Below are positions 50,826-60,110 of a stretch of 64,000 nt of DNA, piece by piece (the stretch's first letter is position 1; each line of letters starts with the position of its first letter). The stretch covers positions 95,325 to 159,324 of the forward strand of contig NZ_AP018687.1 of assembly GCF_002218045.2 (NCBI RefSeq). The letters are read 5' to 3'. The notes under the pieces were generated by a model that ran no database searches, was not told the origin of the DNA, and saw nothing but the letters and a program-made list of their open reading frames with translations. The stretch is from Vibrio rumoiensis. GTDB lineage: Bacteria; Pseudomonadota; Gammaproteobacteria; Enterobacterales; Vibrionaceae. A program made the position numbers and the translations under genes.

Positions 50826-53014
50826 TGGACCTTTATATCTGCGAAAAGCCTTCTCAGGCCAAAGACTTGGCAGGAGTAATGAAAGCCTCCCAAAGGGGAG
50901 ATGGATTTATCCATGATGGAGGAAACAGGGTTATTACCTGGGCCTTCGGCCACCTTCTGGAATTGTATATGCCAGATGACTATGACGAACGATACAAGTC
51001 ATGGTCACTGGAGACTCTTCCGATTGCTCCTGAATCCTGGCGGTACAACGTTCGCAAGAGTGCGCTAAAGCAGTACAAAATCGTTGAAGGCCTAGTCAAA
51101 AAAGCAAGTACCATCTACATCTCTACCGACTTCGACCGAGAAGGTGAAGCTATCGCCCGTTCGCTTTTGGATCGATTCCGCTACTCAGGTCCTATTCGTC
51201 GTGTTTGCTTGACTGCACTCGATGAGTCGAGCATTAAGAAAGCGCTAAATAACGTTAAGGACGGCAAAGAAACTGTCTCGCTATACTACGCTGCACTAGC
51301 AAGGCAACGCGCAGACTGGCTGGTGGGGATGAACGTAAGCCGACTCTATACAGTATTGGCGCGAGATGTAGGTTTCAATCATACCCTCCACGTAGGTCGG
51401 GTCATTACACCTACCGTAGCTCTCGTGTGTCAACGAGATCGAGAGATCGCGGGTTTCACACCATCCCCATACTGGACTCTAGGCGTGAACGTATCCGTGC
51501 AGAATGGTCAGTTTGCTGCTCAGTGGATACCGCCAGAGGAGTGTAGTGACGAACAAGGCCGATGTATCAATAAGGCCTATGCCGAGCAGGTATCCTCTCA
51601 GGTCAACGGTGCCAATGCAGTTATCAGCAAGGCAGAGACGAAACCAGGAAAAGAGTCTGCTCCCCTTCCCTTCGATCTGACTTCATTACAGCAATACGCA
51701 AGTAAACGATGGGGATATACAGCTCAGCAGGTGCTTGATGCAGCCCAAGCTCTGTATGAAACACACAAAGCAACAACCTACCCTCGTACCGACAGTCGCT
51801 ACCTGCCAGAGAGCCAAAAGGAAGACATTCCTGACATCCTACAGGCGCTTATTTTGTCCGATCAGAACGTCTCAGGGCTGGTAGCTGGCGCAGACCCTCA
51901 CCGCAAGGCCAGAGTATTCAATGACTCTAAAGTGACCGCGCACCACGCGATCATTCCCACCCCGGCAAGAACAGACATCAGTGCCATGTCTGAGATCGAG
52001 TTAAATCTCTACGACGCCATACGTCGTTTCTACATCGCGCAGTTCTACAGCGAGTTCGAGTTCACCAAAACCTCCATCGAGGTGCAGTGTGGACGTCACC
52101 TCTTTGCTGCTTCCGGTAAGACCCCGACCAAACAAGGCTGGAAGGTTTTGTTTGCTTCTGACAGCGAAAGCAGCCCCAAGGATGAAGGAGAAGATACCGA
52201 CGCGCCGGTTGAACAGGAGAAGCTCCCCAGGGTTAGTCAGGGCGAACCTGCCTTGCTCAATGGTACTGAGCTGATGAACAAAATGACGCGGCCAGCACCA
52301 CACTTCACAGAAGCCACATTACTTGCCGCGATGGAGAACATTGCCCGGTTTGTGACTGAGGAGAAGTTCAAGCAGATCCTCAAAGACACAGCCGGTCTGG
52401 GCACTCCAGCAACACGCGCCAGCATCATCCAGGGAGCTGTAGATAAAGGCTATTTCAAGCGTCAGAAAAAGGTACTGCTTGCAACAGATAAAGCTCATGC
52501 ACTTATCGCTGTGCTTCCACCAGCAATCAAGTCACCTGGCATGACTGCGGCCTGGGAACAAGAGCTTGAAAAAGTCGCCACTGGCTCCGGAAACATGTCT
52601 GTCTTCATGAAGCAGATTTCCACTTGGATTTGCCAGATGGTCGATCAGCTCAAAGTGGCCGCGCCAGTTCTGACAAAAGAAGGTGGCGCGATGGCTAAAG
52701 CATTTGAAGGCGCGAAACCTCCTTCACACGAATGCTTTAACTGTGGTGGAGAGATGCACCGAATCAAAGGTAAAAACGGCTTCTTCTGGGGTTGTCAGAA
52801 CGAGGCTTGTAAAAAGACATTCCCTGATAATAGAGGTAAACCCGAGAAGCGCATCGCTGCGGAGGATTGCCCAGACTGCCCAGATTGCGGTAGCCCTATG
52901 CGCCTTAGAAAAGGGAAAGCTCCAGGTAAAAAACGAGCCTCTAAGTTTTGGGGTTGCACAGCTTATCCAGACTGCAAAGGCACAATGCCTTTCAAAAAAT
53001 CAGACTTAGAATAA
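50825..53014 (+). CDS. topB: TopB, type IA DNA topoisomerase III
   Basis: The 729-residue enzyme starts with the TOPRIM motif MDLYICEKPSQAKDL (catalytic Glu8), has DFDREGEAI near residue 105 and the active-site Tyr near residue 319 in TTYPRTDSRYLP. Two C-terminal Cys4 zinc-ribbon motifs are visible (CFNCGG...CQNEAC and CPDCGS...CTAYPDC). By family it passes single strands through nicks and decatenates DNA. TopB homologues are common on IncA/C and other conjugative plasmids, where they may resolve replication or transfer intermediates. Confidence 0.93.
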   Translation: MDLYICEKPSQAKDLAGVMKASQRGDGFIHDGGNRVITWAFGHLLELYMPDDYDERYKSWSLETLPIAPESWRYNVRKSALKQYKIVEGLVKKASTIYISTDFDREGEAIARSLLDRFRYSGPIRRVCLTALDESSIKKALNNVKDGKETVSLYYAALARQRADWLVGMNVSRLYTVLARDVGFNHTLHVGRVITPTVALVCQRDREIAGFTPSPYWTLGVNVSVQNGQFAAQWIPPEECSDEQGRCINKAYAEQVSSQVNGANAVISKAETKPGKESAPLPFDLTSLQQYASKRWGYTAQQVLDAAQALYETHKATTYPRTDSRYLPESQKEDIPDILQALILSDQNVSGLVAGADPHRKARVFNDSKVTAHHAIIPTPARTDISAMSEIELNLYDAIRRFYIAQFYSEFEFTKTSIEVQCGRHLFAASGKTPTKQGWKVLFASDSESSPKDEGEDTDAPVEQEKLPRVSQGEPALLNGTELMNKMTRPAPHFTEATLLAAMENIARFVTEEKFKQILKDTAGLGTPATRASIIQGAVDKGYFKRQKKVLLATDKAHALIAVLPPAIKSPGMTAAWEQELEKVATGSGNMSVFMKQISTWICQMVDQLKVAAPVLTKEGGAMAKAFEGAKPPSHECFNCGGEMHRIKGKNGFFWGCQNEACKKTFPDNRGKPEKRIAAEDCPDCPDCGSPMRLRKGKAPGKKRASKFWGCTAYPDCKGTMPFKKSDLE

Positions 53015-53024
53015 GGAATTAACT

Positions 53025-53429
53025 ATGTTCGGATCAATCATCCTAGCTACCATACTAACCACAAGTTCAGCCATTACCGAAGATACAGGTGAAGGTATTT
53101 CATCTGGAATAATGGCGGCGTCAGCAAGCTATTTAGCACAAAACATAATGCCTCTCACTTCTGGACTTAAAAGTAACCATAGCTACCAGAACACGGAAGC
53201 AGTTGATATGGCAAAGGCTTTGGGAGGTCTAAAAGATCTTCCTGAATTTATTTACGTCATTACTGATGTAAATGCCCACATGGCCGATATGTGTAATCGC
53301 ATCTGGGAGCCACAATCTTTGGCCCTAACCCCATTCATCGTAGAGATGGTAGAACTGCGAAAAGCAAATGAAAATAGCGCCTACGAGAAGGTGCTATCCG
53401 AACTCAACTGCTCGCATTTAGAAGATTAA
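53025..53429 (+). CDS. Hypothetical protein with N-terminal hydrophobic segment, 134 aa
   Basis: Not recognised. The first 14 residues (MFGSIILATILTTS) are hydrophobic and could be a weak signal or anchor. The rest is helical and acidic. It follows topB by ten bases with AAGGA before the ATG. The base composition is more A+T-rich than topB. Confidence 0.55.
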   Translation: MFGSIILATILTTSSAITEDTGEGISSGIMAASASYLAQNIMPLTSGLKSNHSYQNTEAVDMAKALGGLKDLPEFIYVITDVNAHMADMCNRIWEPQSLALTPFIVEMVELRKANENSAYEKVLSELNCSHLED

Positions 53430-53452
53430 AAAAAGGGGCCTTATGGCCCCTG
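53427..53452. terminator. Terminator between convergent genes
   Basis: AAAAAAAGGGGCC..GGCCCC: a strong T tract on the minus strand (serving the TOPRIM gene) and TGCTTT on the plus strand. Confidence 0.8.
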
Positions 53453-53455
53453 CTT

Positions 53456-54487
53456 TCAATTGCCTAAATTTCTTTGAAACCTTATTTGCCTGCCAAATAC
53501 CGTTCTTATATATCGAGACATCGCATCATAATCACCTCTATTTAACCAGTCATTAATTCGGAATGGCAAGTCTGGATCAAATGTCTTTTTGTGGAGCTGT
53601 GAAACAAACGCTTTACCGGCAGCAGACAGAGAATACGCTTTGTTTCTATCTTCGGCATACACAGATAATGCTCCACGTTGCATTGCTCTCACGAATATAG
53701 CGACTCTTGACATGGGAGACCCTATTCCTTGACACAAATCGTCCTTGTATTTCCCTGAGCCTCTCCATCTATCCATCAAACGGATTATTTCACTTTCACT
53801 CATTGGGTTGGGCTTGTCGGCCAAGATACAAAGTAACATCAGCTCATACTTTGAAATAAGTGGTGATGCTACAAGCCCAGACCACTTACTTAGTTCTGAG
53901 AAAACAACAGATGAATTTGCATTCCACCAATAATCAAAAGTCTTCTTAGCCAGTTGCTGTCTTGCGAGCTTTTCTGCAAGGGAATCTTGATTCCACGTAT
54001 TTTCAGTTCTATTCTCCCAGGCATTTTCCAGAGAGCTCTTATCCGTTGCCATTAAATAAAGACAATGAACTGGAACGTCGCTATTCTCAGTCCACCCCAG
54101 TTTGTCTAACAACTGTTTCGCTGATCCATAACCTGTTCTGTCGCAGTCTACCGCGCAGATGATTTCCTTATACTCTCCCATCTGACCACGTAGATACTCC
54201 ACAAGGTCATTTAATCTCTTTTCATGCTCAGTATTGGTAGCATCCTCAGAGACGTAAAACTTGGCTTTCCCATCCACTCCAAGTAGGACATTTCTGGGCT
54301 TAAATGACTGAGGCCTTATCAAGGATGGTGGGGTGGTAAAAGGAATGTCTGCAAAAGACAATCTAGGAATGGTATAACGCCATAGCCCAATACCAAAGGT
54401 GAACACAATTTCAGTATCATGTTCGATTAGATTGTTCTCATGAAGAATTTTGGCAAGTTGAGGCTTCTCAGCTATCAATAAACGCAT
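53456..54487 (-). CDS. Lone TOPRIM-domain protein, 343 aa
   Basis: The N-terminus MRLLIAEKPQLAK and the later CAVDCDRTGYGSA reproduce the TOPRIM Glu7 and Asp114/Asp116 of type IA topoisomerases; compare MDLYICEKPSQAK of the adjacent TopB. It then departs: there is no active-site Tyr motif and no zinc ribbon. The C-terminal part (about 200-343) looks helical and could hold a winged-helix region. It may be a degenerate topoisomerase or a TOPRIM nuclease. The gene is visibly A+T-richer than its neighbours, which suggests a separate origin. ATG 54487; a weak GGAG lies upstream. Confidence 0.6.
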   Translation of the reverse strand: MRLLIAEKPQLAKILHENNLIEHDTEIVFTFGIGLWRYTIPRLSFADIPFTTPPSLIRPQSFKPRNVLLGVDGKAKFYVSEDATNTEHEKRLNDLVEYLRGQMGEYKEIICAVDCDRTGYGSAKQLLDKLGWTENSDVPVHCLYLMATDKSSLENAWENRTENTWNQDSLAEKLARQQLAKKTFDYWWNANSSVVFSELSKWSGLVASPLISKYELMLLCILADKPNPMSESEIIRLMDRWRGSGKYKDDLCQGIGSPMSRVAIFVRAMQRGALSVYAEDRNKAYSLSAAGKAFVSQLHKKTFDPDLPFRINDWLNRGDYDAMSRYIRTVFGRQIRFQRNLGN

Positions 54488-54586
54488 TTACTATCTCCTA
54501 ATCTTGTTATCTCAAGTGACATTTCGCGCAGCTTAGCTGCGAACTAAAACCAGATTACAATGAATGAATCGTTGTTACAACTCACT

Positions 54587-54865
54587 CTAATTCACATGGA
54601 TGGCGAATACTTCAACGGGCTCGGCTCCGAAGTGTGGGTGTGTAATTACCTCCTTTGCGAAACCACTCCACGGTCTCACCTCTATCCTAGACATATCACC
54701 AGCCTTTGGATAACCACACTTCACATGAATTTCATCATACTCACGTCCCTCAAGTCTCTTTATCCAGTATTCCGTAACGAGGCGATATTCATCTGGCTTT
54801 TCCCTTGACCTTATTTGATCGAAGTAGATCTTTTTTACTGACAGATGAAGTATTCGTTTTTTCAT
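54587..54865 (-). CDS. ASCH-like domain protein, 92 aa
   Basis: The short protein (MKKRILHLSVKKIYFDQI, then KRLEGREYDEIHVKCGYP) resembles ASCH/PUA-like proteins of phages and plasmids, which have a small beta-barrel and are thought to bind RNA or modified bases. ATG 54865 has AAGGTGATT upstream, within the end of the previous gene. The assignment is from pattern memory, with no catalytic residues to confirm it. Between its stop and the TOPRIM gene lies about 100 bp with a small hairpin at 54520-54544. Confidence 0.5.
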   Translation of the reverse strand: MKKRILHLSVKKIYFDQIRSREKPDEYRLVTEYWIKRLEGREYDEIHVKCGYPKAGDMSRIEVRPWSGFAKEVITHPHFGAEPVEVFAIHVN

Positions 54866-54867
54866 AA

Positions 54868-55086
54868 TCACCTTCCTGGAGTAAAACTGGGGCATCGAGG
54901 CACCCGGCAAAATACTCCTTTTTCAATTTCAGTCTCTCTTGTCTCATGAGCCAGTATAATATCCGCAATAACACGAATATTTCCCTCGTAGTTGCGAATG
55001 GCCGCGTCCCTCATGGTATCTAAGGTTTCTTGACACTTCGCTCGCCTGAATTTAACGAGCCAACTTTGGCGATCTATACTTTTCAC
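54868..55086 (-). CDS. Small hypothetical protein, 72 aa
   Basis: Not recognised. It starts with GTG at 55086 (AGGA six bases upstream). The peptide is basic and helical with Cys near the C-terminus. Its end contains the ribosome binding site of the ASCH-like gene, so the two are coupled. Confidence 0.5.
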   Translation of the reverse strand: MKSIDRQSWLVKFRRAKCQETLDTMRDAAIRNYEGNIRVIADIILAHETRETEIEKGVFCRVPRCPSFTPGR

Positions 55087-55097
55087 GCTAAATCCTA

Positions 55098-55715
55098 TTA
55101 ACGAATCGTGTATCCAGCTTCTTTGGCAGCAACATCAAGTTCGGCGGCAAAACTGACGTCTGACTTATCTGCCGCATTGTAAAGGGCTCCACACGTAGGC
55201 CATGAGCGACCCACCAGTTTCATAGCCAACGCATCCGCCAGCATTTCTCTGATCTGTGTTTCAGCCTCACCAAACTCGGCTAGAGTTTCATCTATGCCCG
55301 ATTCCTCCATCAGCTCGATGAGCTGCGGCTGTTTGAGCCTGACACCTGTTTGCATCTCCAACTGTTCTCTGGCATCAGCCACCAATTGGCGTTCAAGGAT
55401 GACTCCATTCACGGTTTTAACAATGTGCTTTGGCTGACGTTTTACCTTTTTTGGCCTGGACACATCAGAGATAACTGTCACCGGCTTCCCACGCAGTTCA
55501 CGCGGCAACGGTCCACTTAGCCCCAGAACTAAGCGACGAGCATACTCATGCTCGTATGGTTTCAACCCTCGGCCTTCACGGAACATTTCAGTATCCACCA
55601 GCAAATCACCGCGCTGCCTCGCATTTTTCCGGGCTTGTTCGGAAAAGACAGATTTACCTTTTCCACTTGTTCCCATAAAGAACGTATGATCCCCTGCATT
55701 GTTACCAAAAAACAT
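55098..55715 (-). CDS. P-loop protein of unknown function, 205 aa
   Basis: The protein has a Walker A motif GTSGKGKS at residues 15-22, very near the N-terminus, followed by LVDTEMF. No clear Walker B is seen. The C-terminal half is helical. The early P-loop in the form GxSGxGKS recalls VirB4/FtsK-type or Zot-like ATPases, but the protein is too short for those. Function unknown. ATG 55715 abuts the previous gene. Confidence 0.55.
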   Translation of the reverse strand: MFFGNNAGDHTFFMGTSGKGKSVFSEQARKNARQRGDLLVDTEMFREGRGLKPYEHEYARRLVLGLSGPLPRELRGKPVTVISDVSRPKKVKRQPKHIVKTVNGVILERQLVADAREQLEMQTGVRLKQPQLIELMEESGIDETLAEFGEAETQIREMLADALAMKLVGRSWPTCGALYNAADKSDVSFAAELDVAAKEAGYTIR

Positions 55716-55723
55716 AGTGTCTC

Positions 55724-56428
55724 CTATTTGTATAAATTCATGTTCTTCTCGACCAAATAGCTGGTGGCTTGATTATTACGCCCACCGATACTCTGGGCCA
55801 CGAATTCTGTTCGGGCCGTTTTCCCCTTTGCCATTGGCGATAACCCTTCATTTTCCACTGAACCCAACTTACTCAGTATTTCTGCTTTTGTAGCGCGATG
55901 GCCGCGCATTAGAAGAGCATCCAGCAGGTAGCCAGTGAACACCTCTTTACTCGGCATACGGTCAAGCAATTCAACATACTGCTCGTCTGTAAGGTTGTGG
56001 ATCTCACAATACGTTTCCACCGCCTTTTCATAGGCTTCATTGTAGCCATGAGTAGAAACCCGGAAAGCAATATCCCCATTGCCGTAACCTGGCTTTGTGA
56101 CGAGAAAACAAGGTGTAAAGTAGGTTCTCTTCCCCCCCATCCGACTCCTGTTCTCGATACCGATGTAAGCTCTCAACCCATCAGCAATGATGTTTGGCCC
56201 GGAGTTGCGTCGCCGCTTACAAGTCTTGTTTTGGCGCTTGACCTCTTCTGCCTCAGCTTCCCACTTTCGGTCCAAGCTGTAGGCCAGCCGGTGAGCGGTG
56301 GCGTAGGAATACTCTCTCAAGGAGAAATATTCCTGCCGGTAATCATCCGCCACGCCAACTGTTCGTGCGACACGGAACCCGACGAAACCGGCATCATGGG
56401 TTCCCTCGCCGTAGTAAATGACTGCCAT
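55724..56428 (-). CDS. Putative DNA-binding protein, 234 aa
   Basis: Tentative. Residues about 25-130 contain SYATAHRLAYSLDRKWEAEA and GIENRSRMGGKRTYFTPCFLV with FRVSTHGYNEAYEKAVETYCEIHNL, a beta-beta-beta-helix pattern reminiscent of AP2-like plasmid DNA-binding proteins. A C-terminal region contains an HTH-like RATKAEILSKLGSVENEGLSP. The ATG overlaps the stop of the 61-aa gene (TAATG). Confidence 0.45.
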   Translation of the reverse strand: MAVIYYGEGTHDAGFVGFRVARTVGVADDYRQEYFSLREYSYATAHRLAYSLDRKWEAEAEEVKRQNKTCKRRRNSGPNIIADGLRAYIGIENRSRMGGKRTYFTPCFLVTKPGYGNGDIAFRVSTHGYNEAYEKAVETYCEIHNLTDEQYVELLDRMPSKEVFTGYLLDALLMRGHRATKAEILSKLGSVENEGLSPMAKGKTARTEFVAQSIGGRNNQATSYLVEKNMNLYK

Positions 56429-56613
56429 TATCTACCTTCCTTACTTCTGATACCGTGCTGCACCACGGTATGGCGACCGCAATTCACATTCAGGTGATCC
56501 CGAACTGCGGACATGACCGCTGAATGCAATCTGTAATCCACACTCTGCCCAAGCGTTTCTGTCGCTTGTTCTTTTGCCATCCACGACACATCAAAGCTCT
56601 CAGGAATCGACAT
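56428..56613 (-). CDS. Small hypothetical protein, 61 aa
   Basis: Not recognised. It overlaps the next gene by its stop/start and follows the methyltransferase-like gene by 12 bases. The Shine-Dalgarno is weak. It is kept because it fills the operon without gaps. Confidence 0.45.
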   Translation of the reverse strand: MSIPESFDVSWMAKEQATETLGQSVDYRLHSAVMSAVRDHLNVNCGRHTVVQHGIRSKEGR

Positions 56614-56625
56614 CAGCTCTTGAAC

Positions 56626-57855
56626 CTAATCGACCGATGGCTTGTAAATGCGTCCGCCGTCTTGGATGTACACTGCGTCTTTGACCCCACGGTCCTGAGA
56701 CTTGAGAATGGTCGGGCAACTGATACTTTCTCTCGTCAAGAATGCTGGCATCCTACGAGATGTTGACTCTCTGGCCTGAATTGACTTTAACCCTGTCACG
56801 TCTGTGCAATCTCCAAGGTGTTTCTCGATCACGGGCCACAGCCGTCCACCAGCTCTCTGCTGAGGTTTCGGCGGAACGAATCCGGGGAATACCGACGCCA
56901 CCATGTAATAGCGCTCTCGTCCCTGGTAAGCCCCGAAATCAAGACCGTTCAAAACCATCTCAGTAAGGAAGTACCCCATACGCCGCAGAGTGGTTCCCAT
57001 CATCGCACCAGCTCCTGATGATTTGAAATTTGGGACGTTCTCCACCAGCACGACCGCAGGGTTTACTACCTCGATCTGTTTCAATGCCGGATAAACCATG
57101 TCGAGCATAGTGGAGAGATCTTGAAGAGAACGCTCCTTGTCTTTTGGGCTCTTTGCGTTCGAGTGGTCGTCACAACCCAGTGAATAGTGAGCCAAGCCAA
57201 TTGGTGGGCATTCCTCAAGCAAGGCACCGAGGCGATCCAGCTCCAGATGATGAATGTCTTCATTAAGCAAGATACGCGGGGAACTGTTCACCAGCGTGTT
57301 AAGCGCATGTACTTCACTCAGATTCCGCCCGGATGCCCTGTCTCTGGCTTCTACTGGACGATGCTCCAAAACAATCTCAGCCTTCCATCCAAGTGACTCC
57401 ATAACATGAATGTCTACCCCACCAGTTAATGCCACAAAAGCACGAAAAGGGCTGGTTTTTCTGAATCGATCAGCAATAGCAAAGGCTCTGTTTGCGACAG
57501 GAGTGAAGACTACTCGGCCTTTCCGCATTTCGACGCGGAAACGCTCTGTATAGCGAGGGAAACACTTATCTATGAGCCCTTGCCCCGAAAACTCAATGAC
57601 GGTTTCCAGTGGGTTATTGGAGCGACTCTTTGGCTGATACCGACGCTGATAAACCTGGTGTGTCTGTAGTTCATCAGACGCTGGGATCACCGAAAAACCG
57701 CCCATCCTCTCCCCCGGCTCAACGGCGATGCCCATGCCTGGCTTGAACCCCATAACATCCAAAAAGTTGGACGAAACCCTAACCTTGCGCTTATCGCCTA
57801 CTCGATTGAACGCAAGTTGTTTGGTTACTACGCAAGGGGAGACTATCGGTAACAT
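56626..57855 (-). CDS. C5-methyltransferase-like protein without the Pro-Cys motif
   Basis: The 409-residue protein aligns by eye with the cytosine methyltransferase at 3712-5337: VENVPNF (271-277, motif VI) and QGRERYYMV (311-319, motif VIII) are present, and ALTGGVDIH (142-150) sits at motif I. Where the partner has GGIPCTGAS, this protein has LAHYSLGCDD (221-230). The Pro-Cys pair is missing, and the only Cys (228) is shifted. It is therefore probably not a standard C5 methyltransferase. It might bind DNA without catalysis, partner the other enzyme or use a different chemistry. The N-terminal 130 residues are a separate domain. ATG 57855 follows a TGA with GAGG upstream. Confidence 0.7.
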   Translation of the reverse strand: MLPIVSPCVVTKQLAFNRVGDKRKVRVSSNFLDVMGFKPGMGIAVEPGERMGGFSVIPASDELQTHQVYQRRYQPKSRSNNPLETVIEFSGQGLIDKCFPRYTERFRVEMRKGRVVFTPVANRAFAIADRFRKTSPFRAFVALTGGVDIHVMESLGWKAEIVLEHRPVEARDRASGRNLSEVHALNTLVNSSPRILLNEDIHHLELDRLGALLEECPPIGLAHYSLGCDDHSNAKSPKDKERSLQDLSTMLDMVYPALKQIEVVNPAVVLVENVPNFKSSGAGAMMGTTLRRMGYFLTEMVLNGLDFGAYQGRERYYMVASVFPGFVPPKPQQRAGGRLWPVIEKHLGDCTDVTGLKSIQARESTSRRMPAFLTRESISCPTILKSQDRGVKDAVYIQDGGRIYKPSVD

Positions 57856-57858
57856 CGG

Positions 57859-58359
57859 TCAACCTCTTTTCTTATTGTTTTGCTCGCGCTTCACCATTGA
57901 GGCAGCGGCTTTCAGAAGTCTCTGGTTCTCCGTCAGTTCCTCTTGAAGCTGCTGGGTGTCCTCTTCGGTTTGTGGCTTTTTCAGCTCGTTCTCGCAGTAT
58001 TGGACCTCTTCCTGCAAGCTGGCTTTCGCAAATTTGAGTGCCGCCAACCGTGTCGTGTAGACACTAAACGGCAATTCGCAACCTTCCCTGAATTGCTTCA
58101 AACACCAACTTGGTATAGATGGCAACCAACCAAAATCTCCGTTCTTTCTGGATCTCTTTCCCCAGGTAACGCCATCTATCTTTTGGGCCAGATTGACGTA
58201 GCGCTGATCGCTAGTTGAGTTACGTTTTTTCTGAATGGAACGAACTATCCACTGAGTAACTTCGACCTTTGCTTTATCGTCATCAGAAATGTAATAAATG
58301 GCTGCATACAAAACAGCGTCTTTCCGAATTACCGATGGTGGGTATGCCTGTGCTTTCAT
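57859..58359 (-). CDS. Hypothetical protein with C-terminal coiled coil, 166 aa
   Basis: Not recognised. The first 100 residues are mixed; the last 60 are rich in Glu, Gln, Leu and Lys in a heptad-like pattern, ending in a basic tail. ATG 58359 follows AGGGGGCCAT. Confidence 0.55.
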   Translation of the reverse strand: MKAQAYPPSVIRKDAVLYAAIYYISDDDKAKVEVTQWIVRSIQKKRNSTSDQRYVNLAQKIDGVTWGKRSRKNGDFGWLPSIPSWCLKQFREGCELPFSVYTTRLAALKFAKASLQEEVQYCENELKKPQTEEDTQQLQEELTENQRLLKAAASMVKREQNNKKRG

Positions 58360-58367
58360 ATGGCCCC

Positions 58368-58679
58368 CTATCGTTTTTTCTGTCCGACTATGCGGAGATG
58401 TTGGGCGGCGAGGTCATACTGCTCGCTCTTATCACAGCAGCGGAATCTGTCAAAAAACTTCCCTCGTGGCAGAGTCTCTTCCATAGCGATCAGACGATTC
58501 AACCACTCTTCTTGAGGCAGCATTCCCGCAGGAGTCGGCCCTAACTTACGCCCTTCCTTGATGTGCTCCATTGTTTGCGTGGCCGTAAAAATTGCACAGC
58601 CAAACTTTCTCCACTTGAATTGCAGAGGGATGGCTGGAGATTCATCCAGCATCAATTTCTTATTGGTTTGTTCTGTCAC
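58368..58679 (-). CDS. Hypothetical protein, 103 aa
   Basis: Not recognised. The GTG start at 58679 has GGAG nine bases upstream, near the end of the previous gene; an ATG at 58700 would overlap it by 16 bases. The protein is basic and helical with a CC pair near residue 80. Confidence 0.5.
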   Translation of the reverse strand: MTEQTNKKLMLDESPAIPLQFKWRKFGCAIFTATQTMEHIKEGRKLGPTPAGMLPQEEWLNRLIAMEETLPRGKFFDRFRCCDKSEQYDLAAQHLRIVGQKKR

Positions 58680-58684
58680 GACAA

Positions 58685-59191
58685 TTACTCCACCATCCAC
58701 TCTTCGCTAAGCAGGAACGACCATCGCTCTTCTGCTTTTTCAGGATTATCTTTGGCCTGTTTGATCATGCTGTCAGCGGCGTTGAAACCTACCTCACCAC
58801 TGAAACGGCCCCATGAATGGCTGTACCACTCACGCATAACACTCCGTCCAAGAGAGGCAAGTTCAGGACTGACACCTTCATGGATGGCATAGAGCTCCCA
58901 CGCATCCCACCCGTATCGCAATAGGTTGTGCCCTGGGGCGTTAAAGGCCTTAATCGCCTTAAACAACTCTCCCGGCTCCTTTCCCCTCACATCTACACCA
59001 TGTAGCACCAGCCCCATTACGACTTCAATGACTGGCTCTTGTTGCTTCTTTGCCAGTTCGATAGCGGCCACCAGCATTGCTTTTGCGTCAACAAATTTTG
59101 TATGCCCTTGGCACATCCCGCAGGTTTCTTTGGTAGGCGAAAAATCATAAACACCGGAGCCAGCACAGAGGCGGCATGTCAGATCAATCAT
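58685..59191 (-). CDS. Putative zinc-ribbon protein, 168 aa
   Basis: The N-terminus has CRLCAGSG and CGMCQGH (Cys 6, 9, 24 and 27), a DnaJ-type Cys4 zinc site of CxxCxGxG form. The rest is helical and not recognised. ATG 59191 overlaps the upstream gene's stop by eight bases. Confidence 0.55.
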   Translation of the reverse strand: MIDLTCRLCAGSGVYDFSPTKETCGMCQGHTKFVDAKAMLVAAIELAKKQQEPVIEVVMGLVLHGVDVRGKEPGELFKAIKAFNAPGHNLLRYGWDAWELYAIHEGVSPELASLGRSVMREWYSHSWGRFSGEVGFNAADSMIKQAKDNPEKAEERWSFLLSEEWMVE

Positions 59192-60110
59192 GGACACTTC
59201 TCTCCTCATACTCTGCAATACGTTCTCTAAGTCGCTGAACCACTGGAGCAAGTTCATGGATAGCTTCTGCTTCTTCAAGCGTGTACCGCTTGTCTTCTTG
59301 GTAATCGACTATTTGAGGTGGTCTTGTCTGCTTTGGGAACGCCGCAAAGTCATTCAGCGACATGGAGGTAGGCAAGCCACCTTCTATCTCGCCCTTCTCG
59401 TTGAGCGACTGGGTGACGATAAGTTGTGTGCCACCAACTTCGGTATCAAAGCGATCATCAAAGCGCTCACCGACAGTCCAGCCACCACGGCCAGAAACAG
59501 TAGCTCTCATCCGGAGGCGGTTGAATACTTTAGCCTCATCCCAGTTCAGAGAATTCTCATCCATGAAGAAAGAAGGCGCTTCGTCCCGAATGAACACCTT
59601 AGAATTCGCGTTATCGAAGATTGGACCAAACACCCCCTGTTGAAGGTATGGTGCAATTTTCTCAGCGAGGTCCTTGTGTCCTTGAGAACGCAGCGCCTCA
59701 TAGAGCTGGGTGATTGTTTGTTTGCCGGTATCAGGAAGGCAGGACAATACAACCTGTTTTTCCTCACGGCTCAGGCTTACCATTCTGGATAGAAAGCTGA
59801 CTACCAGCTCGTTGTGCCCATCTACCGTTTCAATGTTGAGTTTTTTCTCGTCCATTTTTTCCTCTGTAATCGGTTCGATAAATTCAATGGAGTCCATACC
59901 CACATGACTGATGACAGCTTTCAGACCGCAACAATCACATGGCTCAAAAACCAGCTCTGATCCCTTGGGAGACTGGTGCGAGACAGTTGCTACTGCCCCT
60001 AGAGGAATCATTCCCCAACCATTTTTCAGTTCCCGCGTAGTTCTGACCAGTCTACCTTTGTACTCTCGTTTCAGTTTTGGATGCGGCACTACCGCGTATT
60101 GCTTACTCAT
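59184..60110 (-). CDS. Hypothetical protein, 308 aa
   Basis: Not recognised. ATG 60110 follows GGGGAGCGGAA. An N-terminal part (about 1-80) has a KOW/SH3-like look (GRLVRTTRELKNGWGMIPLGAVATV) and a CDCCG motif. The middle is helical and the last 25 residues form a charged helix. It overlaps the genes on both sides by eight bases. Confidence 0.5.
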   Translation of the reverse strand: MSKQYAVVPHPKLKREYKGRLVRTTRELKNGWGMIPLGAVATVSHQSPKGSELVFEPCDCCGLKAVISHVGMDSIEFIEPITEEKMDEKKLNIETVDGHNELVVSFLSRMVSLSREEKQVVLSCLPDTGKQTITQLYEALRSQGHKDLAEKIAPYLQQGVFGPIFDNANSKVFIRDEAPSFFMDENSLNWDEAKVFNRLRMRATVSGRGGWTVGERFDDRFDTEVGGTQLIVTQSLNEKGEIEGGLPTSMSLNDFAAFPKQTRPPQIVDYQEDKRYTLEEAEAIHELAPVVQRLRERIAEYEERSVHD

